From Spirochaeta africana DSM 8902 (GTDB lineage: Bacteria > Spirochaetota > Spirochaetia > DSM-27196 > DSM-8902): 64,000 nucleotides of DNA. Below are positions 24,454 to 32,530 of the stretch, one piece after another; the first letter of the stretch is position 1, and each line of letters opens with the position of its first letter. Location: positions 2,170,001 through 2,234,000 of the forward strand of contig NC_017098.1 of the NCBI RefSeq assembly GCF_000242595.2, in the 5' to 3' direction. Both the position numbers and the translations under genes were made by a program. The notes beneath the pieces were generated by a model. It was given only the letters and a program-made list of their open reading frames with translations, did not search any database and had not been told where the DNA came from.

Positions 24454-25146
24454 ATGAGCACAGCGCGACCCGCTAGCTTGCCGACAATCAAACGGCTGCC
24501 GTCCTATCTACAGATAATCGAAAATGCACGCGATGACGGGCGTGAGTTCATTTCCGGCACCGTAATTGCCGATGAGCTGGAGCTTGAACCGATCCAGGTT
24601 CGTAAGGATCTGGCGGTAACCGGTATCGTGGGTAAGCCGCGCGTAGGATTTTCGGTTTCGGAACTGATCGAGGCCATATCGGCTTTTTTGCATTGGAATA
24701 AAGTAAACCGTTCTATTCTTCTTGGTGCGGGACATCTGGGTACCGCACTCATGGGATATTCCGAGTTTCGCCGTCACGGCCTGTCGATAATTGCCGCCTT
24801 CGATCCCAGTCCGGAGCGTCACGATCTGGTAATCAACGAAACCCGGATTCTACCCATGGATGATCTTGATGATTTTATCCGACGCGAGCAGCCGGAGATC
24901 GCGATCCTGACTGTTCCCTCATCCGTTGCCCAGCAAACCGCTGATCAGGTTATCGCGGCCGGTGTGCGCTCGCTGTGGAACTTTACCAATGTCAAACTCA
25001 AGGTTCCCGCCGGTGTTGTTGTCCAGAAAGAGGATCTCTCCTCTGGCTATGCAGTACTCTCGGTCAAGATGGGACTGGCGGCGCATTCAGCGGAATGCAG
25101 CGACGATCCAGCCCCCCTGCCCGGTGGACGAACCAGCACCATATAG
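24454..25146 (+). CDS. rex: Redox-sensing transcriptional repressor Rex
   Basis: 230 aa; represses fermentation and NADH-reoxidation genes when NAD+ is high and releases DNA when NADH rises. A winged-helix domain (LPTIKRLPSYLQIIE, ISGTVIADELELEPIQVRKD) is followed by a Rossmann domain with ILLGAGHLGTALMGY and the C-terminal domain-swapped helix. An AAGGAGG Shine-Dalgarno precedes the ATG. It is divergent from rlmD with overlapping promoters, and a Rex-like half-site near its Shine-Dalgarno suggests autoregulation (inference). Confidence 0.95.
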   Translation: MSTARPASLPTIKRLPSYLQIIENARDDGREFISGTVIADELELEPIQVRKDLAVTGIVGKPRVGFSVSELIEAISAFLHWNKVNRSILLGAGHLGTALMGYSEFRRHGLSIIAAFDPSPERHDLVINETRILPMDDLDDFIRREQPEIAILTVPSSVAQQTADQVIAAGVRSLWNFTNVKLKVPAGVVVQKEDLSSGYAVLSVKMGLAAHSAECSDDPAPLPGGRTSTI

Positions 25147-25154
25147 GAAGGTTC

Positions 25155-26120
25155 ATGTCTGACCAAACCGTTCTGCAGCAGGAAATGCTGATCAATCGCC
25201 TGAAAAAACGCCGTCGCCACCTCTGGAAATGGGCCAAACGTAACGATATCACCTGTTTTCGGCTGTATGATCGGGACATTCCGGAGATCCCGTTCGTCAT
25301 CGATGAATATGAGGGACATCTGAACATGGCGGAGTACAACCGCCCGCATGATCGCAGCCCGGAGGAGCATGCGGTCTGGATCGAAGCAATGCGGGATGCA
25401 GCCGCCCGGGGTGTTGGCGTCCCGCTGGAGCGGGTGTTCCTGAAGGCTCGTGAGCGGCAGCGTGGCAGCGCACAGTACGAGAAGCTCGATCAGCAGCAGG
25501 TCGAGGTTATCGGCACGGAGCATGGGCTGAAGTTCATCCTGAACATGTCAGATTATGTCGACACCGGGTTGTTTCTGGACCACCGCACCACCCGACGCTA
25601 TGTTATGGACATGGCCTTTGGTGCCCGTATGCTGAATCTGTTCGCGTACACCGGCTCATTCTCGGTGTACGCAGCCGCCGGCGGGGCCGAACATACCCTT
25701 TCTGTTGATCTGTCCAACACCTATTGTGACTGGGCACGCCGGAATCTCGATCTGAACGGTCCCTTTCCGGGACGACACGAGATTCTGTGTATGGATGTAT
25801 TCTCTTTTCTGAAGGAAGCGGTTACCCAGCAGCAGCGGTATGATGTTATCGTGCTGGACCCGCCGACATTCTCCAACAGTAAAAAAATGGATGGCGTACT
25901 GGATGTACAGCGTGACCATCCGCAGCTGATTGACTGGTGCTATCGCCTGCTGGCTCCGCAGGGAACCCTGCTGTTCTCCACCAACTTCCGCAAGTTCAAG
26001 CTGGATACCGCCGGAATGCCTCGTGGTGCCGCTATTCGCGAGCTCACCCCGCGGACGATTCCCGAGGATTTCCGCAACCAGAAGATACACCGCTGCTGGG
26101 AGATCATCCGCGAACGCTAA
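25155..26120 (+). CDS. Class I SAM-dependent rRNA methyltransferase, RlmK (RlmKL C-terminal half)-like
   Basis: 321 aa; likely methylates 23S rRNA. NRLKKRRRHLWKWAKRNDIT and CFRLYDRDIPEIPFVIDEYE match the start of the RlmK half of E. coli RlmKL. Methyltransferase motifs follow: DTGLFLDHRTTRRYV, LNLFAYTGSFSVYAAAGGA and VLDPPTFSNSKKMDG. The RlmL half and its THUMP domain are absent. The ATG at 25155 has AGGAAGG upstream and follows rex by 8 nt, so both are in one operon. The frame is open to 24975 but would overlap rex. Confidence 0.88.
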   Translation: MSDQTVLQQEMLINRLKKRRRHLWKWAKRNDITCFRLYDRDIPEIPFVIDEYEGHLNMAEYNRPHDRSPEEHAVWIEAMRDAAARGVGVPLERVFLKARERQRGSAQYEKLDQQQVEVIGTEHGLKFILNMSDYVDTGLFLDHRTTRRYVMDMAFGARMLNLFAYTGSFSVYAAAGGAEHTLSVDLSNTYCDWARRNLDLNGPFPGRHEILCMDVFSFLKEAVTQQQRYDVIVLDPPTFSNSKKMDGVLDVQRDHPQLIDWCYRLLAPQGTLLFSTNFRKFKLDTAGMPRGAAIRELTPRTIPEDFRNQKIHRCWEIIRER

Positions 26121-26177
26121 CGCCTGATCCAGCGTCGGCAGGGAGAACGGGGCGCCGACGAAACGGCGGCTCCACCT

Positions 26178-26247
26178 TGCTGGAACGGCGGCGCTGCCCC
26201 GCTGATGCGGCGGCGCTGGCCTGCTGGAACGGCGGCGCTGCCCCGCT
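26178..26247. repeat. Two direct copies of a 26-bp GC-rich repeat
   Basis: The 26-mer starting TGCTGGAACGGCGGCGCTGC occurs at 26178-26203 and again, identical, at 26222-26247, with a 44-bp period. A third partial unit (GGCGGCGCTG) lies between them. The second copy runs into the tyrS stop codon. The repeat fills the 125-bp gap between convergent genes. Confidence 0.85.
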
Positions 26248-27499
26248 ACCGAACGACAATCCGGTGTACGCGTTTCTTGCCGGCGCGCAGCAGCAGCTCG
26301 CCATCCTGCACCGCGTCGGTGCCGATCTGCGCCTCGACATCGGTGATCTTGCGGTCGTTAATGCGGGCCCCGCCCTGCTGGATCAGCCGCCGGGCCTCTC
26401 CCTTGGACTTGCACAGCCCGACCGATACATACAGCTCGACCGCCGCAATCCCCCCTTCCAGCTCGGACGTCGCCAGCTCGCTTGAGGGAACATGCTCACG
26501 ACTGCCCTGCCCGCCAAATGCAGCACGGGCACCCGCCAGCGCCTCGTCGGCGGTGGCGCTACCATGCACCAGAGCAGTAAGCTCATAGGCCAGTCGCTCC
26601 TTGGCGGCATTCAGGGCCTGCCCCTCGCAATTCGTCAGCTCGTTGATCTCCGCAACCGGCAGGAATGTATACAGCAGCAGGAACTTGCGTACATCTGCGT
26701 CCGGGACATTGCGCCAGTACTGGAAAAAGTCGTACGGGGCAAACAGATCGGGGTTCAGGAACACCGCCCCCTTCTCGGACTTGCCCATCTTTTTCCCGTC
26801 GGCGCGTGTCACCAGCGGCATGGTAAGACCAAACAGCTCCGGTCCGCCCAGTCGGCGAACCAGATCGATGCCGGCAACAATGTTGCCCCACTGGTCGTCG
26901 CCGCCAATCTGCAGGCGCACCCCATGATCCCGGCTCAGGACATGGAAATCATAGCTTTGCAGCAGTTGATAGTTGAACTCGATAAAGGTCAACCCGGTTT
27001 CCAGGCGCTGCTTGTAGGCTTCGAAGGTCAGCATCCGGTTCACCGAGAAATGCTTGCCGATATCCCGCAGAAACTCGATATAATTGAGGCCGGCCAGCCA
27101 GTCGGCATTGTCGACCATGGTTACCGCATCACCTCGTCCCACCGCCTGATCCAGGAAGGCCTTTATCTGCTGGCCGATGCTGTGTGCATTCGCCTGAATC
27201 TGTTCCACCGTGAGCATCTTGCGCATCTCGGTCTTGCCGGAGGGGTCCCCGATGCGGGCCGTACCCCCGCCGACCAGGGCCACCGGACGGTGCCCGGCGT
27301 TGGCCAGATGCGCCATAGCATACAGCGGGATCATGTGGCCCGCATGCAGGCTGTGGCCGGTCGGATCAAACCCGCAGTAGAATGTCACCGGTCCGGCATC
27401 CAGCAGCTTCTCGACTGCCTCGCGGTCAGTACACTGCTGGATAAATCCCCGCTCTTCCAGTACCCGCAGGGCATCACTGCCTTTTGCTGCCTCAGACAC
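26246..27499 (-). CDS. tyrS: Tyrosyl-tRNA synthetase
   Basis: 417 aa, class Ic. The catalytic domain carries FYCGFDPTGHSLHAGHM (HIGH-type motif) and DGKKMGKSEKGAVFL (KMSKS-type). The C-terminal S4 RNA-binding domain (GEARRLIQQGGARINDRKI) is complete. The GTG start at 27499 has AAGGAG upstream and overlaps glyS by 8 bp. Third gene of gltX-glyS-tyrS. Its last codons coincide with the second copy of a 26-bp repeat. Confidence 0.97.
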   Translation of the reverse strand: MSEAAKGSDALRVLEERGFIQQCTDREAVEKLLDAGPVTFYCGFDPTGHSLHAGHMIPLYAMAHLANAGHRPVALVGGGTARIGDPSGKTEMRKMLTVEQIQANAHSIGQQIKAFLDQAVGRGDAVTMVDNADWLAGLNYIEFLRDIGKHFSVNRMLTFEAYKQRLETGLTFIEFNYQLLQSYDFHVLSRDHGVRLQIGGDDQWGNIVAGIDLVRRLGGPELFGLTMPLVTRADGKKMGKSEKGAVFLNPDLFAPYDFFQYWRNVPDADVRKFLLLYTFLPVAEINELTNCEGQALNAAKERLAYELTALVHGSATADEALAGARAAFGGQGSREHVPSSELATSELEGGIAAVELYVSVGLCKSKGEARRLIQQGGARINDRKITDVEAQIGTDAVQDGELLLRAGKKRVHRIVVR

Positions 27500-28838
27500 G
27501 CCGGTACTCCTTCACAGCCTGTTTGATGGTCCCCACCAGCTCGGTGATCGGCACCCGTACCTGCTCCATGCTGTCACGATAGCGCAGGGTTACCGAGTTG
27601 TCTTCCTTGGTGTCGTAATCTACCGTAATACAGAACGGGGTGCCAACCTCGTCCTGTCGACGGTAGCGCCGACCGATTGCCCCGCTCTGATCGTAAAAGG
27701 TAGAGAAATCCTCGCGAAGTTCACGTTCAAGATCGCGAGCAAGCTCAGCCAGTCCATCCTTTTTTACCAGCGGGAATACCGCCACCGTGATCGGGGCGAT
27801 ACGCGGATGCAGGTGCAGCACGGTACGGCTGTCGCCGCCCTCGAGCTCCTGCTCCTCGTAGGCGTCACACAGAGCCATCAGCACCCCGCGGGTCAGCCCG
27901 GCCGAGGTTTCGATAATATACGGGAGATAGCGCTCACTGGTCTGGTCATCCAGATAGGTCAAGTCCTTGCCGGAAAATTCGCTGTGGCGACTCAGGTCAA
28001 AATCGGTACGATTATGGATACCCTCGAGCTCCTTCCAGCCAAAGGGGAACTCGTACTCGATATCGAAGGCGTCCTTTGCGTAGTGGGCAAGCTCATCAGG
28101 CCCGTGCTGGTGGAACCGCAGCTTGTCGCGTCGGATGCCCAGCTTGTCGTAGTAGTTGATCCGCTGTTCCTTCCAGAACTCGAACCACTTCTCGTCCTCT
28201 TTGGGATGCACAAAATACTGCATCTCCAGCTGTTCAAACTCGCAGGTACGAAAAATGAAGTTCTTGGTCACAATCTCGTTACGAAAGGCCTTGCCGACCT
28301 GAGCAATCCCGAACGGCACCTTTACCCGTGAGGTCTGGGCCACATTCTTGAAGTTCACATAGATCCCCTGGGCGGTTTCGGGGCGCAGATATACCTTGGA
28401 TCCGGCATCGGCAACCGGTCCCATGTGGGTAGCAAACATCAGGTTGAACTGGCGGGGTTCCGACAGCGGATTGCCCTTGGGGCTTTTCATTTCCTGCTGA
28501 CATTCCTCCGGCAGCAGATCAAAGCGGAAGCGCTCGTTGGTCACGGTATCCTCGACCATCAAGTCGGAGAAGTTTTCCACATGACCACTGGCTTCCCAGA
28601 CCCGCGGATGCATCATGATAGCGGCATCAATCCCGACAATGTTGTCATGCAGCTGGGTCATTTCCCGCCACCAGAACTGTTCGAGATTGTTCTTGAGCTG
28701 CACCCCCAGCGGACCGTAGTCCCAGGCCGACGACAGCCCGCCATAAATCTCCGAGGAGGGAAAGATAAATCCCCGGCGCTTGGCCAGCGATACGATATTG
28801 TCCATTTCCTTGTTCTTGACCTGGGGTTTCTTGCTCAT
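27492..28838 (-). CDS. glyQS: Glycyl-tRNA synthetase, alpha2 dimeric type
   Basis: 448 aa, class II. GFIFPSSEIYGGLSSAWDYG and PLGVQLKNNLEQFWWREM are the start of the dimeric GlyRS, followed by motif 2 (AQVGKAFRNEIV with FRTCEFEQLEMQYF) and motif 3 (TSAGLTRGVLMAL). An anticodon-binding domain (IAPITVAVFPLVKKDGLAEL) ends the protein. This is the eukaryotic-like alpha2 form, not the alpha2beta2 GlyQ/GlyS pair. A GGAAGG Shine-Dalgarno is present; 20 nt after gltX. Confidence 0.97.
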   Translation of the reverse strand: MSKKPQVKNKEMDNIVSLAKRRGFIFPSSEIYGGLSSAWDYGPLGVQLKNNLEQFWWREMTQLHDNIVGIDAAIMMHPRVWEASGHVENFSDLMVEDTVTNERFRFDLLPEECQQEMKSPKGNPLSEPRQFNLMFATHMGPVADAGSKVYLRPETAQGIYVNFKNVAQTSRVKVPFGIAQVGKAFRNEIVTKNFIFRTCEFEQLEMQYFVHPKEDEKWFEFWKEQRINYYDKLGIRRDKLRFHQHGPDELAHYAKDAFDIEYEFPFGWKELEGIHNRTDFDLSRHSEFSGKDLTYLDDQTSERYLPYIIETSAGLTRGVLMALCDAYEEQELEGGDSRTVLHLHPRIAPITVAVFPLVKKDGLAELARDLERELREDFSTFYDQSGAIGRRYRRQDEVGTPFCITVDYDTKEDNSVTLRYRDSMEQVRVPITELVGTIKQAVKEYRRV

Positions 28839-28858
28839 GGTGGTTCCTTCCTAATGTG

Positions 28859-30325
28859 TTATTGCAGAATTTCTATAGCACTGCGAATGCGTTCAATGGC
28901 ACGATCGGGGCCTAAAAGGGCGATACTGCCGTACAACGGCGGCGACATCCGTGAGCCGGTTACCGCGATACGTACCGGCATCAGCAACGCCCCGATCTTG
29001 ATGCTGTGCTGCTCAGCCAGGGATTTGAAGCGGTTATCAAACCCCTCTTCATCCAGCTGACCGAATCCCTCCAGCACCTCAAGGGCGAGCTGCAGGGCGG
29101 TAACGGTTGTTTCAGCATCGCTTTTTTTCGGGACAAGCTCATCAGGGGTCAGCCCCTGCGGATCACGAAACAGAAACGACAGCGCTTCCGGCGCGTCGGT
29201 CAGGAACTTCAGGCGCTCCTTGACCAGCGGCATGGCACCGTCCAGAACAGCCTGCTCGGCAGCATCGGGTGCAGCAGCGATCAACCCGGCCTCGGCCAGG
29301 ATCGGGATCAGCAGCTGCTTCAGCTCGGCATCGCTTTTGGCTCTAATGTACTGCCCGTTAAACCATTCAAGCTTCTTGTAGTCAAATACCGCCGCGGATT
29401 TGGCAATCCGGTCGGCCGAAAACAGCTGTTCCAGCTGCTCACGGGTAAAGAACTCGGTACGGTCGTCGTACGACCAGCCGAGCAGGGTTACATAGTTGAT
29501 GATCGCCTCGGGAAGATAGCCGCCCTGGATAAACTCGCGCAGGCTGGTGGAGCCATGACGCTTTGACAGCTTCTGCCCGTCCTTGCCCATCACCATCGGC
29601 AGATGGACATACTGCGGCGGCTCCCAGCCAAAGGCCTGGTACAGCAGCACATGCAGCGGGGCCGAGGGTATCCATTCCTGGGCCCGCAGGATATGGGTAA
29701 TACCCATAAGATGATCATCCACCACATTGGCCAGGTGATAGGTCGGGTAGCCATCGGACTTGAGCAGCACCGGATCGGGACTGACATCCTCGTTTTTCCG
29801 GGAGATATCTCCCAGCACCAGATCACTGATCGCGGTCTCACCGCTCAGCGGCACCTTGAAGCGGATAACCCCGGGGATTCCCTGCGCACGATAGTGCTCG
29901 CGCTCGGCATCATCCATGTCCCGAAAGAAGCGATCATAGCCCTGATGCTTGGATTTGCTTTCGGCCTGTTGGCGACGCATCTCTTCCAGCCGCTCCGGGG
30001 TGTCATAGGCCCAGTAGGCCTGCCCGGCCGCGACCAGCTGTTCGGCATACTGCCGGTACAGTTCGACGCGCTCGGACTGCAGGTACGGTCCGTACTCGCC
30101 GCCACGGTCCGGCCCCTCGTCCCAGGTAATCCCGAGCCAGCGAAAGGAGTCGTAGATGTCCTGCAGTGCCTCGGGGTGAAACCGCTCACGGTCGGTGTCC
30201 TCGATACGCAATACAAAGCTGCCGCCGTTCGCGCGCGCAAAAAAATAGTTGAACAGCGCGGTGCGAATGCCGCCGATATGCTGCATCCCGGTAGGTGAAG
30301 GTGCGTAACGTACTCGTACACTCAT
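28859..30325 (-). CDS. gltX: Glutamyl-tRNA synthetase
   Basis: 488 aa, class I. It starts MSVRVRYAPSPTGMQHIGGI (HIGH motif) and has KLSKRHGSTSL as KMSKS, plus the helical anticodon domain ending near IRSAIEILQ. The Glu or non-discriminating type cannot be told by eye; a Gln tRNA is encoded in the window, but no glnS was seen. There is no Shine-Dalgarno: the -10 lies 6 nt from the ATG, so the three-synthetase operon seems to begin with a leaderless message. Confidence 0.97.
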   Translation of the reverse strand: MSVRVRYAPSPTGMQHIGGIRTALFNYFFARANGGSFVLRIEDTDRERFHPEALQDIYDSFRWLGITWDEGPDRGGEYGPYLQSERVELYRQYAEQLVAAGQAYWAYDTPERLEEMRRQQAESKSKHQGYDRFFRDMDDAEREHYRAQGIPGVIRFKVPLSGETAISDLVLGDISRKNEDVSPDPVLLKSDGYPTYHLANVVDDHLMGITHILRAQEWIPSAPLHVLLYQAFGWEPPQYVHLPMVMGKDGQKLSKRHGSTSLREFIQGGYLPEAIINYVTLLGWSYDDRTEFFTREQLEQLFSADRIAKSAAVFDYKKLEWFNGQYIRAKSDAELKQLLIPILAEAGLIAAAPDAAEQAVLDGAMPLVKERLKFLTDAPEALSFLFRDPQGLTPDELVPKKSDAETTVTALQLALEVLEGFGQLDEEGFDNRFKSLAEQHSIKIGALLMPVRIAVTGSRMSPPLYGSIALLGPDRAIERIRSAIEILQ

Positions 30326-30331
30326 GGCGGC

Positions 30332-30361
30332 AGTATACCTGATCCCCGCCTACAATGTAAA
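30332..30361 (-). promoter_or_regulatory. Promoter of gltX-glyS-tyrS (leaderless arrangement)
   Basis: TTTACA (30361-30356), an 18-bp spacer, TATACT (30337-30332), then GCCGCC and the ATG. No T-box or attenuator can fit before the start codon. Confidence 0.75.
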
Positions 30362-30417
30362 TCACAGCCATATGGTGCACATCATTGCCGCACAGTGGAA
30401 TACCGACGCACGAAGGC

Positions 30418-31641
30418 TTAGAGATCCCCCTGGTACTTTCCGATAAAATCCCGCAGTCTGCCGATAGCATCGATCAGGGTATCCTTGTCCGGCAGGAACA
30501 CCACCCGCACATGGTCGGTACCCGGCCAGTTGAATCCGCTGCCCTGCACCAGTAAAAGACGCTTCTCGATAAGCAGCCGCAGGATAAACTCCTGATCGTT
30601 GGCAATCGGCAGCTTTTCCGGATCCAGGCGGGGAAAGAGATACAAGGCACCCCGCGGCTTGACACAGGTTACCCCCGGGATGTCGGTGAGCAAACGGTAG
30701 GCCAGATCGCGCTGTTCACGCAGGCGGCCACCCGGCAGCACCAGGTCGTTTATACTCTGATATCCCCCCAGCGATGCCTGTATGGCATACTGGGCCGGCA
30801 CGTTACTGCAGAGTCGCATATTTGCCAGGATATCCAGACCATCGATGTAATCCCGTGCTCGCAGCTTGGGACCGCTCAGAAGCATCCAGCCGGAACGGAA
30901 CCCGGCTGCGCGGTAGGCCTTGGACAGGCCGTTAAAGGTCACACAGAAAACCTCTTCACCCAGGGTAGCCAGCGAAACATGCTCGGCATCATCGTACAGA
31001 ATCTTGTCATAGATCTCGTCCGCGAACAGCATCAGCTTGTGTCTGGCCGCCAGGTTATACAGCTGCTGCAGCACATCCCGACTGTAGACCGAACCGGTCG
31101 GATTGTTCGGGTTAATAACCACCAGTGCCCGGGTTTTGTCGGTGATCTTTTTTTCGATATCGGCTACATCAGGCTGCCAGTCACTTTGCTCATCGCACAT
31201 ATAATGCACCGGTGTACCACCAGACAGCGAAACCGATGCCGTCCAGAGCGGATAATCCGGTGCGGGGATCAGAACCTCATCCCCGTTGTTCAGCAGCGCA
31301 TTCATCGACATCGATATGAGCTCGCTTACCCCGTTGCCGATGTAGATGTCATCGATCTGTACATCCAGCAGCCCGCGCTTCTGATAATGCTGCATAACCG
31401 CTTTGCGGGCAGAAAACAGCCCCTTGCTGTCGCTATAACCCTGGGCATTGCGCATATTCAGAATGACATCATGAAAAAGCTCGTCGGGAGCATCGAATCC
31501 GAACGGCGCGGGATTACCGATATTGAGCTTCAGAACCCGGAAGCCCTCTTCCTCCAGTCGGCGGGCCTCCTCCATGACCGGACCACGGATGTCGTAACAG
31601 ACATCTGCCAGCTTTTGCGATTTATAAATATTGTCAATCAC
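30418..31641 (-). CDS. Class I/II PLP aminotransferase, AlaA (alanine)-like
   Basis: About 407 aa. YDIRGPVMEEARRLEEEGFR and VLKLNIGNPAPFGFDAPDEL are typical of the AlaA alanine-synthesising aminotransferases; PNNPTGSVYS and the PLP lysine region FNGLSKAYRAAGFRSGW are intact. It most likely makes alanine from pyruvate and glutamate. GTG at 31641 has GAGGAG 8 nt upstream and overlaps the preceding gene by 8 bp; a longer frame to 31707 lies inside that gene. Confidence 0.88.
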   Translation of the reverse strand: MIDNIYKSQKLADVCYDIRGPVMEEARRLEEEGFRVLKLNIGNPAPFGFDAPDELFHDVILNMRNAQGYSDSKGLFSARKAVMQHYQKRGLLDVQIDDIYIGNGVSELISMSMNALLNNGDEVLIPAPDYPLWTASVSLSGGTPVHYMCDEQSDWQPDVADIEKKITDKTRALVVINPNNPTGSVYSRDVLQQLYNLAARHKLMLFADEIYDKILYDDAEHVSLATLGEEVFCVTFNGLSKAYRAAGFRSGWMLLSGPKLRARDYIDGLDILANMRLCSNVPAQYAIQASLGGYQSINDLVLPGGRLREQRDLAYRLLTDIPGVTCVKPRGALYLFPRLDPEKLPIANDQEFILRLLIEKRLLLVQGSGFNWPGTDHVRVVFLPDKDTLIDAIGRLRDFIGKYQGDL

Positions 31642-32458
31642 TGCGGTGCTCCTCGGCGCCCGGTCCCTGGTACAGCCACTCCACGGCATCGCGAATGAAC
31701 TGGTCAAGAATCAGCACCAGTATATTATCGGACTTTCGGTCAATCACGGCAAGCATCCGCTGGCGGGAAAATCTGCGACGCAGGCAGGCCTCCCGCTCCC
31801 GAAGATCCGGCGGCACCTGGTCACCAGGGCACATCCCGAGCATGTACAGGCTGGCAAGCTGCAGCAGCGAATTCCTGGTGTGATTCAGGACCGCGGTCAG
31901 CTCCGGGGCGGCATCAGCAAGTCGCTTCTGCAGAAAAAGTGCAAACCCGTAGCACCAGCGAACCCAGGTATGCTGCGAGCCGGACACCCTGTCACACTGG
32001 TCGCGGTAGTAGGCTGCCATCTCCTCGTGCTGACTGCGCAGCAGATACGGAATTCCCAGCAGCAGCGCGAACCGGCGGTGCATACGCGGACTTTCCGCTC
32101 GCAGCTGCTCTTCAAGCGTCAGGATAGCCTCTGGTCGGGACAGCACGATCGCGGTGTGGATATACAACCGCACATACTGATACCGGAAATGCCGTCGATC
32201 AAAGATCTCTGTGTGCAGGTACTGCTGCAGACCGGACCAGTCCTCCTGTTCGAGAAGTCGATACAGGCTCCAGTAGCGCAGAAAGTACCAGTTCACCCCC
32301 AGAAAAAAGGCAGCAAACACCGCTGCCAGATACCAGTTGGCTGCCCAGAACATCCGGGTATATTCCCAATCAAGCAGCAGAACCGGCAAAATCAGGATAA
32401 AACCCAGCGAAAGCAGTATAATTGCATTAAAGAGAAAGAAAATTGCCTTAAATTTCAT
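31634..32458 (-). CDS. Membrane-anchored helical-repeat protein
   Basis: 274 aa with two adjacent membrane segments (FFLFNAIILLSLGFILILPV and YLAAVFAAFFLGVNWYFL), then a helical soluble region of TPR-like hairpins (QYVRLYIHTAIVLSRPEAIL, YGFALFLQKRLADAAPELTA). No catalytic motif and no family I recognise. The ATG at 32458 has GGAG upstream and a good promoter; in-frame sequence further upstream to 32725 overlaps the divergent HD-GYP gene. Translationally coupled to the aminotransferase. Confidence 0.75.
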   Translation of the reverse strand: MKFKAIFFLFNAIILLSLGFILILPVLLLDWEYTRMFWAANWYLAAVFAAFFLGVNWYFLRYWSLYRLLEQEDWSGLQQYLHTEIFDRRHFRYQYVRLYIHTAIVLSRPEAILTLEEQLRAESPRMHRRFALLLGIPYLLRSQHEEMAAYYRDQCDRVSGSQHTWVRWCYGFALFLQKRLADAAPELTAVLNHTRNSLLQLASLYMLGMCPGDQVPPDLREREACLRRRFSRQRMLAVIDRKSDNILVLILDQFIRDAVEWLYQGPGAEEHRSD

Positions 32459-32489
32459 GCCGGTTTCTCCTATAATATAAGTAAGGCGA

Positions 32490-32518
32490 AGTTTAATTGA
32501 ATTAAAATGAGGGGTCAA
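32490..32518 (-). promoter_or_regulatory. Promoter of the membrane protein/aminotransferase operon with embedded palindrome
   Basis: TTGACC (32518-32513), a 17-bp spacer and TAAACT (32495-32490). A perfect odd palindrome TTTAATT-G-AATTAAA (32492-32506) covers the -10 and part of the spacer, a plausible operator in this divergent region. Confidence 0.65.
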
Positions 32519-32530
32519 CGGTGAACCAAC

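Noticed and set aside
30326-30417. T-box leader for the synthetase operon
   Set aside because: The promoter abuts the gltX start codon, leaving no transcribed leader.
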